Shown: piece by piece, positions 15,903-24,568 of the stretch
Layout of the letters: each line of letters begins with the position of its first letter
How positions within the stretch are numbered: the stretch's first letter is position 1
Source: JBLWXV01 sp048267245
GTDB taxonomy: Bacteria > Bdellovibrionota > Bacteriovoracia > Bacteriovoracales > Bacteriovoracaceae
DNA: 64,000 nucleotides
Assembly (NCBI GenBank): GCA_048267245.1
Contig: JBLWXV010000001.1
Span: forward strand, 2,108,001 to 2,172,000
Direction: 5' to 3'
Notes under the pieces: model-generated
What the model saw: the letters and a program-made list of their open reading frames with translations, nothing else
Database searches by the model: none
Told to the model about the DNA's origin: nothing
Position numbers and translations under genes: made by a program

Positions 15903-16790
15903 GTGAGTACCCAAAATTATCATGTTTCATTAGCGGGAGTGATTAATGTCACTCCCGATTCATTTAGCGACCCCGGTCTGCACCAGAGCGCAGCTCAAAT
16001 CTCGCACACACTTAGTCACTTTCGCTCCCATCAAGTTCAGATTCTCGATATTGGCGCCGAGTCCACGGCCCCTATGAATAGTGCGGTAGGAGAGAGTGGT
16101 GAGTGGGCCCGTCTTGAGGATTACTTCTTTGCTTCTCCTCACCTTGAAGAATTTCTTAGTTTTGAAATTTCCCTTGATAGCTTTAGACCCAAAACAGTCG
16201 CCGCCTTTGCTCAAAAGCTTCGTGAGCTCGGTTATCAGAAGCGCTTAATATGGAATGACGTCAGTGGTGTGCTTAGTGAGGAAGTATTTGAACTCATTAA
16301 GAGATGGGACATGACCTATGTCTATTGTCACAATGAAGTGAAGTCGCGCGACGATATTTTTAGTCATGCCAAGCTTCGCGGTGATGGACCAATCTTTGAT
16401 CGCGTTCTAAGTGACGCCCTACGAGTTAAAGAGCTTTTTCATGCGCGAAATCTCTTAGCTAAGCTCGTGTTTGACCCATGCTTTGGCTTTTCTAAGTCTG
16501 CTGGTGAAAACTATGAACTCATGTCTCAGATAAAAGAGCTCATCTCTTCCAGCGAACTTAATATGATGATTGGAGTTTCTCGCAAGTCATTTCTGCGCTC
16601 TCTCGTACAAGATGGAAGCAATCTTTCTCGAGAGGAGCTCAATGCCAAAACCGATTCCTTGCAGTCGATTTACTTCTCAAATCTACTCTCACAGCTTGAT
16701 AAACTCACTTCTAAGGTTGAGATTATGCTCAGACTTCACGAGCCCTCTAGCTTTACCCTTTCCAAGCAGTCACAAATCTTTCTAAAATGA
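15903..16790 (+). CDS. folP: Dihydropteroate synthase
   Basis: Joins p-aminobenzoate to dihydropterin pyrophosphate in folate synthesis; cytoplasmic TIM barrel and sulfonamide target. Motifs: GVINVTPDSFSDPG near the N-terminus, ILDIGAESTAP, a pterin-site segment LIWNDVSG, FDPCFGFSKSAGENYEL and IGVSRKSFL. I place the start at GTG 15903, immediately after the ftsH stop. This gives MSTQNYHVSLAGVINVT…, about 295 residues, the family length; the longer open frame from 15822 runs inside ftsH and is not convincing. The sequence is fairly divergent in the middle, but all signature motifs are there. Confidence 0.9.
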   Translation: MSTQNYHVSLAGVINVTPDSFSDPGLHQSAAQISHTLSHFRSHQVQILDIGAESTAPMNSAVGESGEWARLEDYFFASPHLEEFLSFEISLDSFRPKTVAAFAQKLRELGYQKRLIWNDVSGVLSEEVFELIKRWDMTYVYCHNEVKSRDDIFSHAKLRGDGPIFDRVLSDALRVKELFHARNLLAKLVFDPCFGFSKSAGENYELMSQIKELISSSELNMMIGVSRKSFLRSLVQDGSNLSREELNAKTDSLQSIYFSNLLSQLDKLTSKVEIMLRLHEPSSFTLSKQSQIFLK

Positions 16791-16794
16791 ATCT

Positions 16795-17178
16795 ATGGAT
16801 TTAAGACTAACGCAAATTATTCTCTACACTCACCACAAAGAGGACGTGACTCAGTTTTTCTCGGACCTCTTTGATATGGATATTTTGCCAGTCGGTGAAG
16901 GGGTGAAGCTCATTCATCCCGATTTTCACTTGGTTGTCGTTGCTGCCGATGACTCCATTCCCAAGAAGCGATTGCCGGCTAGTTTGGTGCTCGACTTCAA
17001 TGTGGACTCACCAGATGATTTGGTTGCGCTGCATCAGAAGGTTCAGTTCCTTAGCTACCGCCATCACTTTGATTTTCAGGCCACCACCACCGGGGCGATT
17101 CAACATCATGGGAAAAATCAAACATTTTTTCTTACGGACCCAGATGGGAGAAAGTGGAAATTCTCCTTTAAAGGCTAG
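16795..17178 (+). CDS. VOC (glyoxalase/bleomycin-resistance) superfamily protein
   Basis: 127 residues with the beta-alpha-beta-beta-beta arrangement of a VOC protein: TQIILYTHHKEDVTQFFSDLFDM at the start and FFLTDPDGRKWKFS at the end, where the Asp-Pro-Asp-Gly turn is characteristic. It begins 4 bp after folP and is probably in the ftsH-folP operon. Metal ligands are not clear, so it may be a lyase, a dioxygenase-like protein or a simple binding protein. Substrate unknown. Confidence 0.7.
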   Translation: MDLRLTQIILYTHHKEDVTQFFSDLFDMDILPVGEGVKLIHPDFHLVVVAADDSIPKKRLPASLVLDFNVDSPDDLVALHQKVQFLSYRHHFDFQATTTGAIQHHGKNQTFFLTDPDGRKWKFSFKG

Positions 17179-17402
17179 CGCGCCCCGCGTCTTCTATCCG
17201 AATATATGTACGTCAACACTTTGTGTATTGTTTTCACAGTTGTAAGAACTTGTTAGATGACATGCGCCATAGCAATTGGGTTTAATGCCCGAACAAGACT
17301 GTCAACCGACTCATATATATAGTCTGTCTTTTTTTCAAAATCGAGAGTTGATCAAGACGCAGGCAAGAGGAATAACGAGTCGCAACAAGAGGAGAGAGAG
17401 AA

Positions 17403-18272
17403 ATGACAAGGATGATGTTGGCCCTAGCGGCACTTGCACTTTCATTCGAAGCTCAAGCTTTGAATAAAGTAGTCTATGGAACTGATGATCGATTGGACGT
17501 ATTCGAAACAACTAACAACCTCCACCTGGAACTTGCTACTTCTACAGCAGCAATGATTGCAGGTAACAGTATCGACGTAAACGGAACTGAAGCTACGATC
17601 TCAGGATCAACTCTTCAAAGCCGTGGCATCTGTGCTTCTGCAAAATTTGCTAAGCAAGCTACTGCTGCTAACTGTTCAGGCTTCCTTGTTGGGGAAGATC
17701 TTCTTGTAACAGCTGGTCACTGTATTCGCTCTGAGTATGACTGTAAGTCATGGAAATGGGTTTTTGACTTCGCTGTAACTGATGCTTCACAATCTGGTGC
17801 TGAAGTTACTGTTCCATCAACTAGCGTTTATGGCTGTAAAGAAATTATTTCTCGCGACCTTTCTCGCACAGACAACAATGACTTCGCTCTTATTCGTCTC
17901 GACAGAAAAGTTACTGATCGCGCTCCACTTCAAGTAAGAACTGAAGGCAAGATCGCCGATCGCGCTCCACTTGTTGTTATCGGTCACCCAACTGGTCTTC
18001 CAACAAAGATCGCTGACGGTGCTAACGTTCGCAACAACAATAACAAAATCTACTTCGTGGCCAACCTTGATACTTTCGGTGGCAACTCTGGTTCAGCGGT
18101 ATTTGATGCTGAGACAGGTCTTGTTGAAGGTATCCTCGTTCGTGGTGAGAACGACTACGTTTATGACAGTGCTCAAGGCTGTCGCGTACCACAGCAGTGT
18201 GACAATGACTCATGCCGTGGTGAAGACGTAACAAGAATCACAAATATTAAGGCCCTCATGGACTTGATCTAA
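17403..18272 (+). CDS. Secreted trypsin-like serine protease (S1 family)
   Basis: 289 residues with a signal peptide (about 1-19, ending FEAQA). The catalytic triad is visible: His106 in LVTAGHCI, Asp160 in NNDFALIRL and Ser229 in GGNSGSAVF. Paired cysteines around CSGFLV, GHC, YDC and YGC suggest disulphides. GAGGAGAGAGAG lies just before the ATG, and a strong terminator follows, so it is monocistronic. Codon use appears more biased than in its neighbours (for example CTT, GGT and GCT are frequent), suggesting high expression. Extracellular S1 proteases are abundant in Bdellovibrio-like predators and probably digest prey protein; that role is inferred. The S1 specificity pocket was not assigned. 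Confidence 0.92.
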   Translation: MTRMMLALAALALSFEAQALNKVVYGTDDRLDVFETTNNLHLELATSTAAMIAGNSIDVNGTEATISGSTLQSRGICASAKFAKQATAANCSGFLVGEDLLVTAGHCIRSEYDCKSWKWVFDFAVTDASQSGAEVTVPSTSVYGCKEIISRDLSRTDNNDFALIRLDRKVTDRAPLQVRTEGKIADRAPLVVIGHPTGLPTKIADGANVRNNNNKIYFVANLDTFGGNSGSAVFDAETGLVEGILVRGENDYVYDSAQGCRVPQQCDNDSCRGEDVTRITNIKALMDLI

Positions 18273-18281
18273 GGCAAAAAC

Positions 18282-18307
18282 AAAGGGCATCTTCGGATGC
18301 CCTTTTT
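18282..18307 (+). terminator. Intrinsic terminator of the S1 protease gene
   Basis: 10-bp perfect stem AAAGGGCATC / GATGCCCTTT with the stable TTCG tetraloop, ending in T5. It lies 9 bp after the stop codon. Confidence 0.92.
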
Positions 18308-18570
18308 GTTTTAGGTGCTCCAAGGACTCAGGGGCAAACCTTTTAAGGACCCGCCACTTTTCCGCCTTTATCTGATAAATAAACTCTCCTAATCACACTT
18401 TCTGACACCCCCAACTGACACCACTGACCAATTTGCCTACACTTACAGTGACGCTAAGTGCAGAAAATGTCGCCTACAAGATTGGCACCCAAAATGCTTA
18501 TATAATTGACATCGAAGTCACCCGCTAGGATTGCAGGTGATCTCAAAGCTACTACCAAGGAAGGTGGTTA
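18308..18570. other. Intergenic region, candidate -10 element only
   Basis: About 260 bp without a coding frame. TATAAT at 18501-18506 could be the -10 of the downstream subtilisin-like gene, but no well-spaced -35 is seen. Nothing else was recognised. Confidence 0.4.
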
Positions 18571-20445
18571 ATGTTGAATGTCCAAGGATGGCTTACTGCC
18601 GCTGCACTGGTTGCTTTTGCAGTATCAACTCCAGTTAGTGCTCGCTCCGGCAAGCGCTTTATCGTCAAGAGTTACCGCGATAGTTCAGTGAGCGCACAAA
18701 GAAATCTTAGAACACTACGCACTCAAGAAGAGGGCATCTTTAAAAGAGAAGTTGTTGAACTCTCTGAAGATGAACTTAGTAACTTAGCCGCTAGTTCGAG
18801 TGTGGTGACTATCGAAGAAGACTTTGTCATGCAAACTTCTCTCGCCCCTAACGACTCAGAGTACTCTTCCCAGTGGCACTACTACGACACGCTAGGTGGA
18901 ATTAATCTTCCAAGTGCGTGGGAGCAAACCACGGGCTCAAGCTCTGTGGTTGTCGCCGTTTTAGATACTGGAATCACCGCTCATCCAGAGCTCTCTGGTC
19001 GCGTCCTTCAAGGGGCCGACCTCATCAGTGATACTTTCTTTGCTAACGATGGTGGTGGTAGGGATACAGATCCTAGTGATCCAGGCGACTGGGTTAATCC
19101 TGGAGACTCTTGCTATCAAGGACAGTCACTTCCCTCTAGCTGGCACGGCACTCATGTGGCCGGGACAATTGCAGCTAATTCTCAAAACTCAACAGGAGTG
19201 GCAGGTGTGGATTGGAACGCAAAGATTCTTCCAGTTCGCGTTCTGGGTAAATGTGGTGGCTATACTTCAGATATTGCCGATGGAATTCGCTGGGCGGTTG
19301 GAGGCTCTGTTGCTGGCCTTCCGACTAACACAAACCCGGCCCGAGTTATTAATATGAGTCTTGGCGGTCAGGGTCCGTGTACATCTGACATGCAGTCGGC
19401 CATTGATTTTGCTCGCTCGCGCAAGGCCGTGGTCGTGGTGGCCGCTGGCAACAGTAGCGCTAATCTTGATGTCACATCCTTTGCTCCGGCCAATTGTCGT
19501 GGGGTGATTGTGGTGGGGGCAACAAATAGAAACGGTGCTCGCGCTTACTATTCAAATTATGGCGACATGGTCGATCTCTCAGCTCCGGGTGGAGATTCAA
19601 TGGGAGGAGTGCTCTCGCTGACAAATTTTGGTTCAACAAGTGCAACTAGCAATTACGGCACAAAATTTATGTCTGGCACTAGTATGGCCACTCCCCACGT
19701 CTCTGGCGTGATCTCATTGATGCTCTCAGTGAATTTTGGTCTCTTTCCCGATCAAATCTCTGTTGTACTCAAAGACAGTGCGCGCTCTTTTAGTGGATTT
19801 AGTGGCTGTACAGAGGCAACTTGTGGTGCGGGAATTTTGGACGCTGATGAGGCGGTCTATCAAGCCGCTAGAGTGAGCCCTGATTCAACTGTGAGTGATA
19901 CTGAGCCAGTAAATGCCGGACCAACTGAAGACAGTAATAATGTTGTGACTCATCAGTCGAGTGGGGGATTTTGTGGCAGTGTCGACTTTGGGGGAGGTGG
20001 CCCTGGTGCTGGTGGTCCTGGAATGATGATGCTTGCTCTCGCCTTCGTGCTAGCAACAGTAATGGCCCGTCGCCAGAGATTCAGTGCGACTCAGTTTTTT
20101 GCAAAGTGGACTTCTCCAACTGCTCTCTTGCCACTTAGAAGATCGACAATATTGCGCGCACTTAATTCTTGCATGCTAAGTCTTGTTTCTCGGTCTGCAC
20201 TTGCAATGTGGGGAGTGAGGGAAACATTTTCTAGATTGAGTAGCTCACTACTCATCGTAAGTGGCTCAACTGTGTACACATCTAGAGCGGCGCCAGCAAT
20301 CACATTATTTTTAAGCGCTCTAATGAGTGCCTCTTCATCAATCACAGGGCCCCTTGAAGTATTGATGAGAATGGCGTCACTCTTCATGAGTGCTAGCTCG
20401 CGCTCACCGATGAGGCCCTTGGTTTTTGCGTCGAGTGGGCAGTGA
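18571..20445 (+). CDS. Secreted subtilisin-like serine protease (S8) with C-terminal anchor and run-on tail
   Basis: 624-residue frame. It has a signal peptide (about 1-24), an I9-like propeptide (RFIVKSY…VTIEEDFVMQ, about 28-90) and an S8 domain with Asp132 (VLDTGITAHPE), His192 (WHGTHVAGTIA) and Ser371 (GTSMATPHVSG). Residues 466-502 look like a tripartite C-terminal sorting signal: FCGS, a Gly/Pro-rich stretch, a hydrophobic helix (MMMLALAFVLATVMA) and RRQR. The frame does not stop there. It runs 355 bp antisense into the 3' half of the convergent dehydrogenase gene, adding ~120 Ser-rich residues that look like shadow translation. The natural stop may have been lost by mutation or an indel; the functional protein probably ends near 20080. 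AAGGAAGGTGG precedes the ATG. Confidence 0.88.
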   Translation: MLNVQGWLTAAALVAFAVSTPVSARSGKRFIVKSYRDSSVSAQRNLRTLRTQEEGIFKREVVELSEDELSNLAASSSVVTIEEDFVMQTSLAPNDSEYSSQWHYYDTLGGINLPSAWEQTTGSSSVVVAVLDTGITAHPELSGRVLQGADLISDTFFANDGGGRDTDPSDPGDWVNPGDSCYQGQSLPSSWHGTHVAGTIAANSQNSTGVAGVDWNAKILPVRVLGKCGGYTSDIADGIRWAVGGSVAGLPTNTNPARVINMSLGGQGPCTSDMQSAIDFARSRKAVVVVAAGNSSANLDVTSFAPANCRGVIVVGATNRNGARAYYSNYGDMVDLSAPGGDSMGGVLSLTNFGSTSATSNYGTKFMSGTSMATPHVSGVISLMLSVNFGLFPDQISVVLKDSARSFSGFSGCTEATCGAGILDADEAVYQAARVSPDSTVSDTEPVNAGPTEDSNNVVTHQSSGGFCGSVDFGGGGPGAGGPGMMMLALAFVLATVMARRQRFSATQFFAKWTSPTALLPLRRSTILRALNSCMLSLVSRSALAMWGVRETFSRLSSSLLIVSGSTVYTSRAAPAITLFLSALMSASSSITGPLEVLMRMASLFMSASSRSPMRPLVFASSGQ

Positions 20446-21059
20446 AGAGAGACGTAGTCTGAGTTTTTAAGAAGCGTATCTAAATCTACAAAATTGGCGC
20501 TAAAATCTAAATTTTTTTGCGATTGGGCGGTGTAGAGAATATTCATTTCAAACCCGAAGTGGGCCCGCCTCGCCATTGCTTGTCCGATTCTTCCCATTCC
20601 AATTATTCCCAAAGTCTTTCCCTTCAAAGAGCTACCTATAAAGCCTCTCGGGTCCCAACCCTTCCACTTGCCAGCGCGCAGGAATGTACTAGATTCAGAA
20701 ATTCGGCGCGCGCGATCTATCAAAAGCCCCATTGCGAGGTCGGCGGTGGCGTCGGTGAGCACGTCGGGAGTATTGCAGACGCTAATTCCCAGTGAACGGC
20801 AAAGCTCTAAATCAATATTATTATATCCAACGGCATTTACTGCGACGACTTCTGGGGCAGGGCCTTCACCCAAGACTTGATTTCCGATTTGATCGGTGAG
20901 CATACATAAGAGAGCGCGGCTTTGCTTGCACATCTCTTTGAGGTCTTCTGTCTCTGGCCTATGGGGTTTATCCCAGGTGAAAACTGATAAATTATTTTGC
21001 TCAAGTATTTCTCTTGTGCGTGGAAGATCGAAGGTAATGCTGACGTCGAATTTTTTCAT
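20091..21059 (-). CDS. D-2-hydroxyacid dehydrogenase, NAD(P)-dependent
   Basis: 322 residues of the D-isomer-specific 2-hydroxyacid dehydrogenase family, which interconverts 2-keto and D-2-hydroxy acids in the cytoplasm. NAD-binding motif TLGIIGMGRIGQAMARRAHFG, the substrate/catalytic Arg region INTSRGPVIDEEALIRAL, and the Glu/His pair in DVYTVEP…LTPHIASA are all present. The length is typical of glyoxylate/hydroxypyruvate reductases. ATG start with a weak ribosome site. The 3' end is overlapped on the other strand by the run-on tail of the subtilisin-like gene. Glyoxylate reductase is the likeliest activity, but specificity cannot be read from sequence. Confidence 0.92.
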   Translation of the reverse strand: MKKFDVSITFDLPRTREILEQNNLSVFTWDKPHRPETEDLKEMCKQSRALLCMLTDQIGNQVLGEGPAPEVVAVNAVGYNNIDLELCRSLGISVCNTPDVLTDATADLAMGLLIDRARRISESSTFLRAGKWKGWDPRGFIGSSLKGKTLGIIGMGRIGQAMARRAHFGFEMNILYTAQSQKNLDFSANFVDLDTLLKNSDYVSLHCPLDAKTKGLIGERELALMKSDAILINTSRGPVIDEEALIRALKNNVIAGAALDVYTVEPLTMSSELLNLENVSLTPHIASADRETRLSMQELSARNIVDLLSGKRAVGEVHFAKN

Positions 21060-21175
21060 AGGCCCATTCTAACAAATTTCCAGAGAATGTCAGGAATTGA
21101 TAGGCGCACTTCTTTGAATTGACTTCATGCAATGGTTAATAATGGAGTGATCTTAAATTTTTGGAGGAGACCTAT

Positions 21176-22534
21176 ATGAATAAAACAACTCTCGCATGTG
21201 CACTTGCGACTCTATTGAGTGTTCCTATGATGGCGAGCGCTTCGACAGTAGCGATCATTGATTCTGGGACAGATCTTAAGCACCAAGACCTTGCACCTAA
21301 GGCATGGATTAATGAACTTGAAATTCCTGATAATAATCGCGACGAAGATCGCAATGGTTATCAAGACGACATTCACGGTTGGAACTTTGCTGAAGGCAAT
21401 AACCAGATTATCGACTACTCATATCTTGGCACACTCACGCCAGATATCGAGCGCTTCTTTGAAATTCAAACTAAGGCCCTCATGGGTCAGGCCACTCCTG
21501 AAGAAATTGAGTGGATGCGCGCTCAGGTGCAAGACGCAGAGTTTGTAAAACGCATTGGTATTTACGGTAATTTCATGCACGGAACACACGTGGCCGGTAT
21601 TGCTGCTAAAGGCGCTGCTGATGCCAAAATTATGGCCGTGAAACTAATTCCAACCGAAGTGAAGCTCCCTTTTGCTCACCTTCCAAGTGCTGCTGATCTT
21701 GAAAAAGGTTTGGGACTCACACTTCTTAAAAAAGGTCTCGAAGTTCTCGCTGGTCAACAAGCAAAGATCTTTGAAGAGATTGGAGCTTATGTTGATGGCC
21801 ATCAGGCAGACGTCGCCAATGGTTCATTTGGTACAGGTTATCCTCAAGCTCAAATGATTTGTGGCACTCTCTTTAAAACACTTCTTCGCCGCGAGCCTAC
21901 TGCTGAAGAACTTAAAGAAGTCACCATGCATTTTCTTAAGGCCACGCTTGAAAATTCACGCGTCTTTGTTGAAGCTGCACCAAATACACTCTTTGTGTTT
22001 GCCGCCGGTAACGATGGCTCAAATAACGATGAATTTCCTGCCAGTCCAACTAATATTGAAGCGCCAAATGTTATTAGTGTCGCCGCTACTAAAGCTGACG
22101 GCTCTATTGCTAGTTTCTCAAACTATGGTGAATCAACTGTGGACGTAGCCGCCCCAGGTGTAGGTATTCGCTCGGCCGCTCCAGGGAGCAAGTACATCCA
22201 GGTAAGTGGTACTTCTCAAGCTGCTCCTTTTGTGGCCAACGTCGCCGCACGTTTAAAGGACGCCAATCCAGCACTAAGTCCTGTTGAGATGAAGGCCATT
22301 ATTATGCAGACAGTGGATAAGAGAGATGATCTTGCCCGCAAGATTCGCACAAGTGGTCTTGTTAACGCCGATCGCGCTGTTCGCGCAGCTCAGCTTAGTG
22401 CAGTGACAACTCTTGAAGCCGCTATTGCGCGCTCTCACTTAGAGGTTGCTCCAGTTGCTACTGAGAAATCTCTTCTTCCAAGTATCGAAGTTCCAGGAAG
22501 CGTACTTCCACTTCAATCAGGTTTTCGTTTCTAA
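21176..22534 (+). CDS. Secreted S8-family serine peptidase without propeptide
   Basis: 452 residues from the ATG at 21176, chosen because GGAGGA lies 8 bp upstream and it starts a clean signal peptide (MNKTT…MMASA). Catalytic residues: Asp29 (AIIDSGTDLKH), His135 (MHGTHVAGIA) and Ser347 (SGTSQAAPFVA), with the oxyanion Asn in FVFAAGNDGSNND. Oddities: the catalytic Asp is only about seven residues after the likely signal cleavage site, so there is no I9 propeptide, and the Asp-His spacing is about 106 residues instead of ~30 because of an insertion. It is followed by a strong terminator. It may be an exported protease or a catalytically altered family member. Confidence 0.88.
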   Translation: MNKTTLACALATLLSVPMMASASTVAIIDSGTDLKHQDLAPKAWINELEIPDNNRDEDRNGYQDDIHGWNFAEGNNQIIDYSYLGTLTPDIERFFEIQTKALMGQATPEEIEWMRAQVQDAEFVKRIGIYGNFMHGTHVAGIAAKGAADAKIMAVKLIPTEVKLPFAHLPSAADLEKGLGLTLLKKGLEVLAGQQAKIFEEIGAYVDGHQADVANGSFGTGYPQAQMICGTLFKTLLRREPTAEELKEVTMHFLKATLENSRVFVEAAPNTLFVFAAGNDGSNNDEFPASPTNIEAPNVISVAATKADGSIASFSNYGESTVDVAAPGVGIRSAAPGSKYIQVSGTSQAAPFVANVAARLKDANPALSPVEMKAIIMQTVDKRDDLARKIRTSGLVNADRAVRAAQLSAVTTLEAAIARSHLEVAPVATEKSLLPSIEVPGSVLPLQSGFRF

Positions 22535-22548
22535 TTAGAGTAGTGTTG

Positions 22549-22575
22549 GCCGCCCTTTTTAGGGCGGCTTTTTTT
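22549..22575. terminator. Intrinsic terminator between convergent genes
   Basis: GCCGCCC / GGGCGGC (22549-22555, 22562-22568) with a TTTTTA loop, followed by T7 on the plus strand. It serves the S8 gene and may also slow transcription from the opposing methyltransferase gene, whose stop codon overlaps its end. Confidence 0.88.
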
Positions 22576-23227
22576 ATGCCTTTTTTTGAATATAGAGCAA
22601 TTTCTGCTCAATAGTTTCAATCCCCACTTCTTTATATCGCGCCGGAGTTTCTCCCTTATTAGTAATGGCGAGTTCAGTGATACTATAATTCTCACTAAAG
22701 GCCTCTTTGATTTCATCTTCAGGAATAAAGAAAGGTGGCCCAAAATCAAGTTCAACCTGAGCGCCTGGAGCGCTAATCACGATCATCATAATGATTCCAC
22801 CAGGGGCCAAGAGGTGATCTAGATGCTTGTAGTAGTGCGCTCTCATTTCTTTAGGTAGCGCAATAGCGGCGGCCCGGTCGTAAATAGAGTCGAATTTATG
22901 ACCTTCGTCATAGGAGAAGAAGTTTCCACAGATGAGCTTCATTCTATCCATTGAGCGAAATTCATGGGGGCCTTCTAAGGTTCGTTCAAAGGAGAGTTTA
23001 TGTTCAGACTCAAATTGATCAAGGGCGAGATCCGAGAGCTCAATGCCAGTGACATCAAAATTTTGCCCGTGAAGATAGAGTAGGTCGAGGCTCTTGCCAC
23101 AAAGGGGAACGAGAACTTTAGGACCTTTTAGTTGATCTCGGTAGGAGACTAAGAACTGATGAGGGACTTCTCCATGAAATCCTGTTCTTCCTTCCTCCCA
23201 AGCTTGTTTCCAGAATTGCTCCTGCAC
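22574..23227 (-). CDS. Thiopurine S-methyltransferase-family protein
   Basis: 217-residue SAM-dependent methyltransferase of the TPMT type: FWKQAWEEGRTGFH at the N-terminus, then LVPLCGKSLDLLYLHGQNFDVTGIELS, which is the SAM-binding motif I region of this family, and YDRAAAIALPKEMRAHY. Bacterial members methylate tellurite, selenite or sulfur compounds, and some add methyl groups to thiopurines. It starts at GTG (Shine-Dalgarno GGAG), 47 bp from the divergent lysA. The true substrate is unknown. Confidence 0.88.
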   Translation of the reverse strand: MQEQFWKQAWEEGRTGFHGEVPHQFLVSYRDQLKGPKVLVPLCGKSLDLLYLHGQNFDVTGIELSDLALDQFESEHKLSFERTLEGPHEFRSMDRMKLICGNFFSYDEGHKFDSIYDRAAAIALPKEMRAHYYKHLDHLLAPGGIIMMIVISAPGAQVELDFGPPFFIPEDEIKEAFSENYSITELAITNKGETPARYKEVGIETIEQKLLYIQKKA

Positions 23228-23274
23228 GGTGACTCCAGTATGATAGATGGGTAACCCTCTTGTGAGAGCCGATC

Positions 23275-24492
23275 ATGATAGACCAGCAGTATTGTACAGG
23301 CCGTCCCCTAAGTAGCCAAGGAGAGGAGATTCTCTTTGAAGGAAAGCCTATAAAGAGCTACTTAGACAAATATCCAACACCTTTCTACCTCTACTCTAAA
23401 GGCAATATTGAGTCGATATTCAACTCCTTTGCTGAGGGTCTAAAGAGTAGAGGGGTGACTGACGCACTCATTTGCTACGCTCTCAAGGCCAATCCTCGCC
23501 ATGAAGTCGTCTCTACTTTGGCCGCTTGTGGAGCCGGGGCCGATATTGTGAGTGGAGGTGAGTTAGAGGTTGCTCTTAAAGCTGGTGTGAGTCCTGAGAA
23601 GATCGTCTTTAGTGGTGTTGGAAAAACTGCTCGTGAACTTGAGCGCGCCATTGAAGTAGGAGTTTACTCGCTCAATATAGAGTCTCTTGAAGAGTGGATT
23701 GAAGCCAGTGAAATTGCGACGAAGCATGAGCGCCCGACTCGCGCGAGCTTGCGCTTTAATCCAATGGTTGAGTCTAATACTCATAAACATATTTCTACCG
23801 GTGCGAGCTATCACAAATTTGGTATGTCTCGCGAGGATATTCTTGAGGTGGCCCGAAGAGGTGATGAAATGATTCGTCTCTCAGGTATCTCAATACACAT
23901 TGGGTCTCAGTTAATGGATATGAAAGGTACGACTGAGGCCATTATTAGAACGTGCGCACTCATTAAAGAGCTTGAGGCAATTGTCGGGCGCGAATTTGAG
24001 TTCTTTGACGTCGGCGGAGGTTTGGCCGTTGATTACGAGCCTGGAATTGAAGTTCCACAACTTGATGAATACCTAGACATTGTGGTTCGTGAAATTAAAA
24101 AGGGATTGGGGCGCTTACCTAGACTTATCTTTGAGCCAGGACGCTACTTAGTCGCTCGGAGTGGTATTCTTATCACGCAAGTTTTAAGACGCAAGATTAC
24201 AGGTGGTAACCACTTTCTCATCGTGGATGCCGGAATGAATGACTTTGCTCGCTCCAGTCTCTATGGGGCCTATCACCATATTCTCGATATCTCTAAGAGC
24301 ACAGAGAGTAGGGCCCCCACTCATGTGGTGGGACCAATTTGTGAGACCACTGACTCCTTTGCCTCCTCAAGATCTCTTAATGGGGCAATCGCAAAGGGCG
24401 ACTATCTCATCATTTGTGACACTGGAGCTTATGGAGAGAGCATGGCCAATACCTATAATTGCCGCGAACTCGTGAAAGGGCACTTTGCGTAA
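23275..24492 (+). CDS. lysA: Diaminopimelate decarboxylase
   Basis: 405-residue fold-III PLP enzyme that decarboxylates meso-DAP to L-lysine. PLP lysine is Lys71 in CYALKANPR. Other motifs are GADIVSGGELEVALKAG, GISIHIGSQLMD, FFDVGGGLAVDY, FEPGRYLVA and the catalytic Cys in GPICETTDSF. These are canonical for LysA. It lies away from the lysine operon at 48-54 kb, which has a second, more divergent decarboxylase. Transcribed divergently from the TPMT-like gene; followed by a hairpin with a T-run. Confidence 0.93.
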   Translation: MIDQQYCTGRPLSSQGEEILFEGKPIKSYLDKYPTPFYLYSKGNIESIFNSFAEGLKSRGVTDALICYALKANPRHEVVSTLAACGAGADIVSGGELEVALKAGVSPEKIVFSGVGKTARELERAIEVGVYSLNIESLEEWIEASEIATKHERPTRASLRFNPMVESNTHKHISTGASYHKFGMSREDILEVARRGDEMIRLSGISIHIGSQLMDMKGTTEAIIRTCALIKELEAIVGREFEFFDVGGGLAVDYEPGIEVPQLDEYLDIVVREIKKGLGRLPRLIFEPGRYLVARSGILITQVLRRKITGGNHFLIVDAGMNDFARSSLYGAYHHILDISKSTESRAPTHVVGPICETTDSFASSRSLNGAIAKGDYLIICDTGAYGESMANTYNCRELVKGHFA

Positions 24493-24520
24493 GTAAAATC
24501 TACAACCCCCAATTGCCACC

Positions 24521-24559
24521 GTGTGACCTGCTTCATAGAAGTGGGTTACACAATTTTTT
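24521..24559 (+). terminator. Hairpin with T6 tail after lysA
   Basis: GTGTGACC / GGTTACAC (24521-24528, 24544-24551; one G·U) with an inner CTTC/GAAG, then AATTTTTT. It ends 9 bp before the next start codon, leaving no room for a separate promoter, so it may be an attenuator for the small gene as well as the lysA terminator. Confidence 0.75.
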
Positions 24560-24568
24560 GGGGTATTT

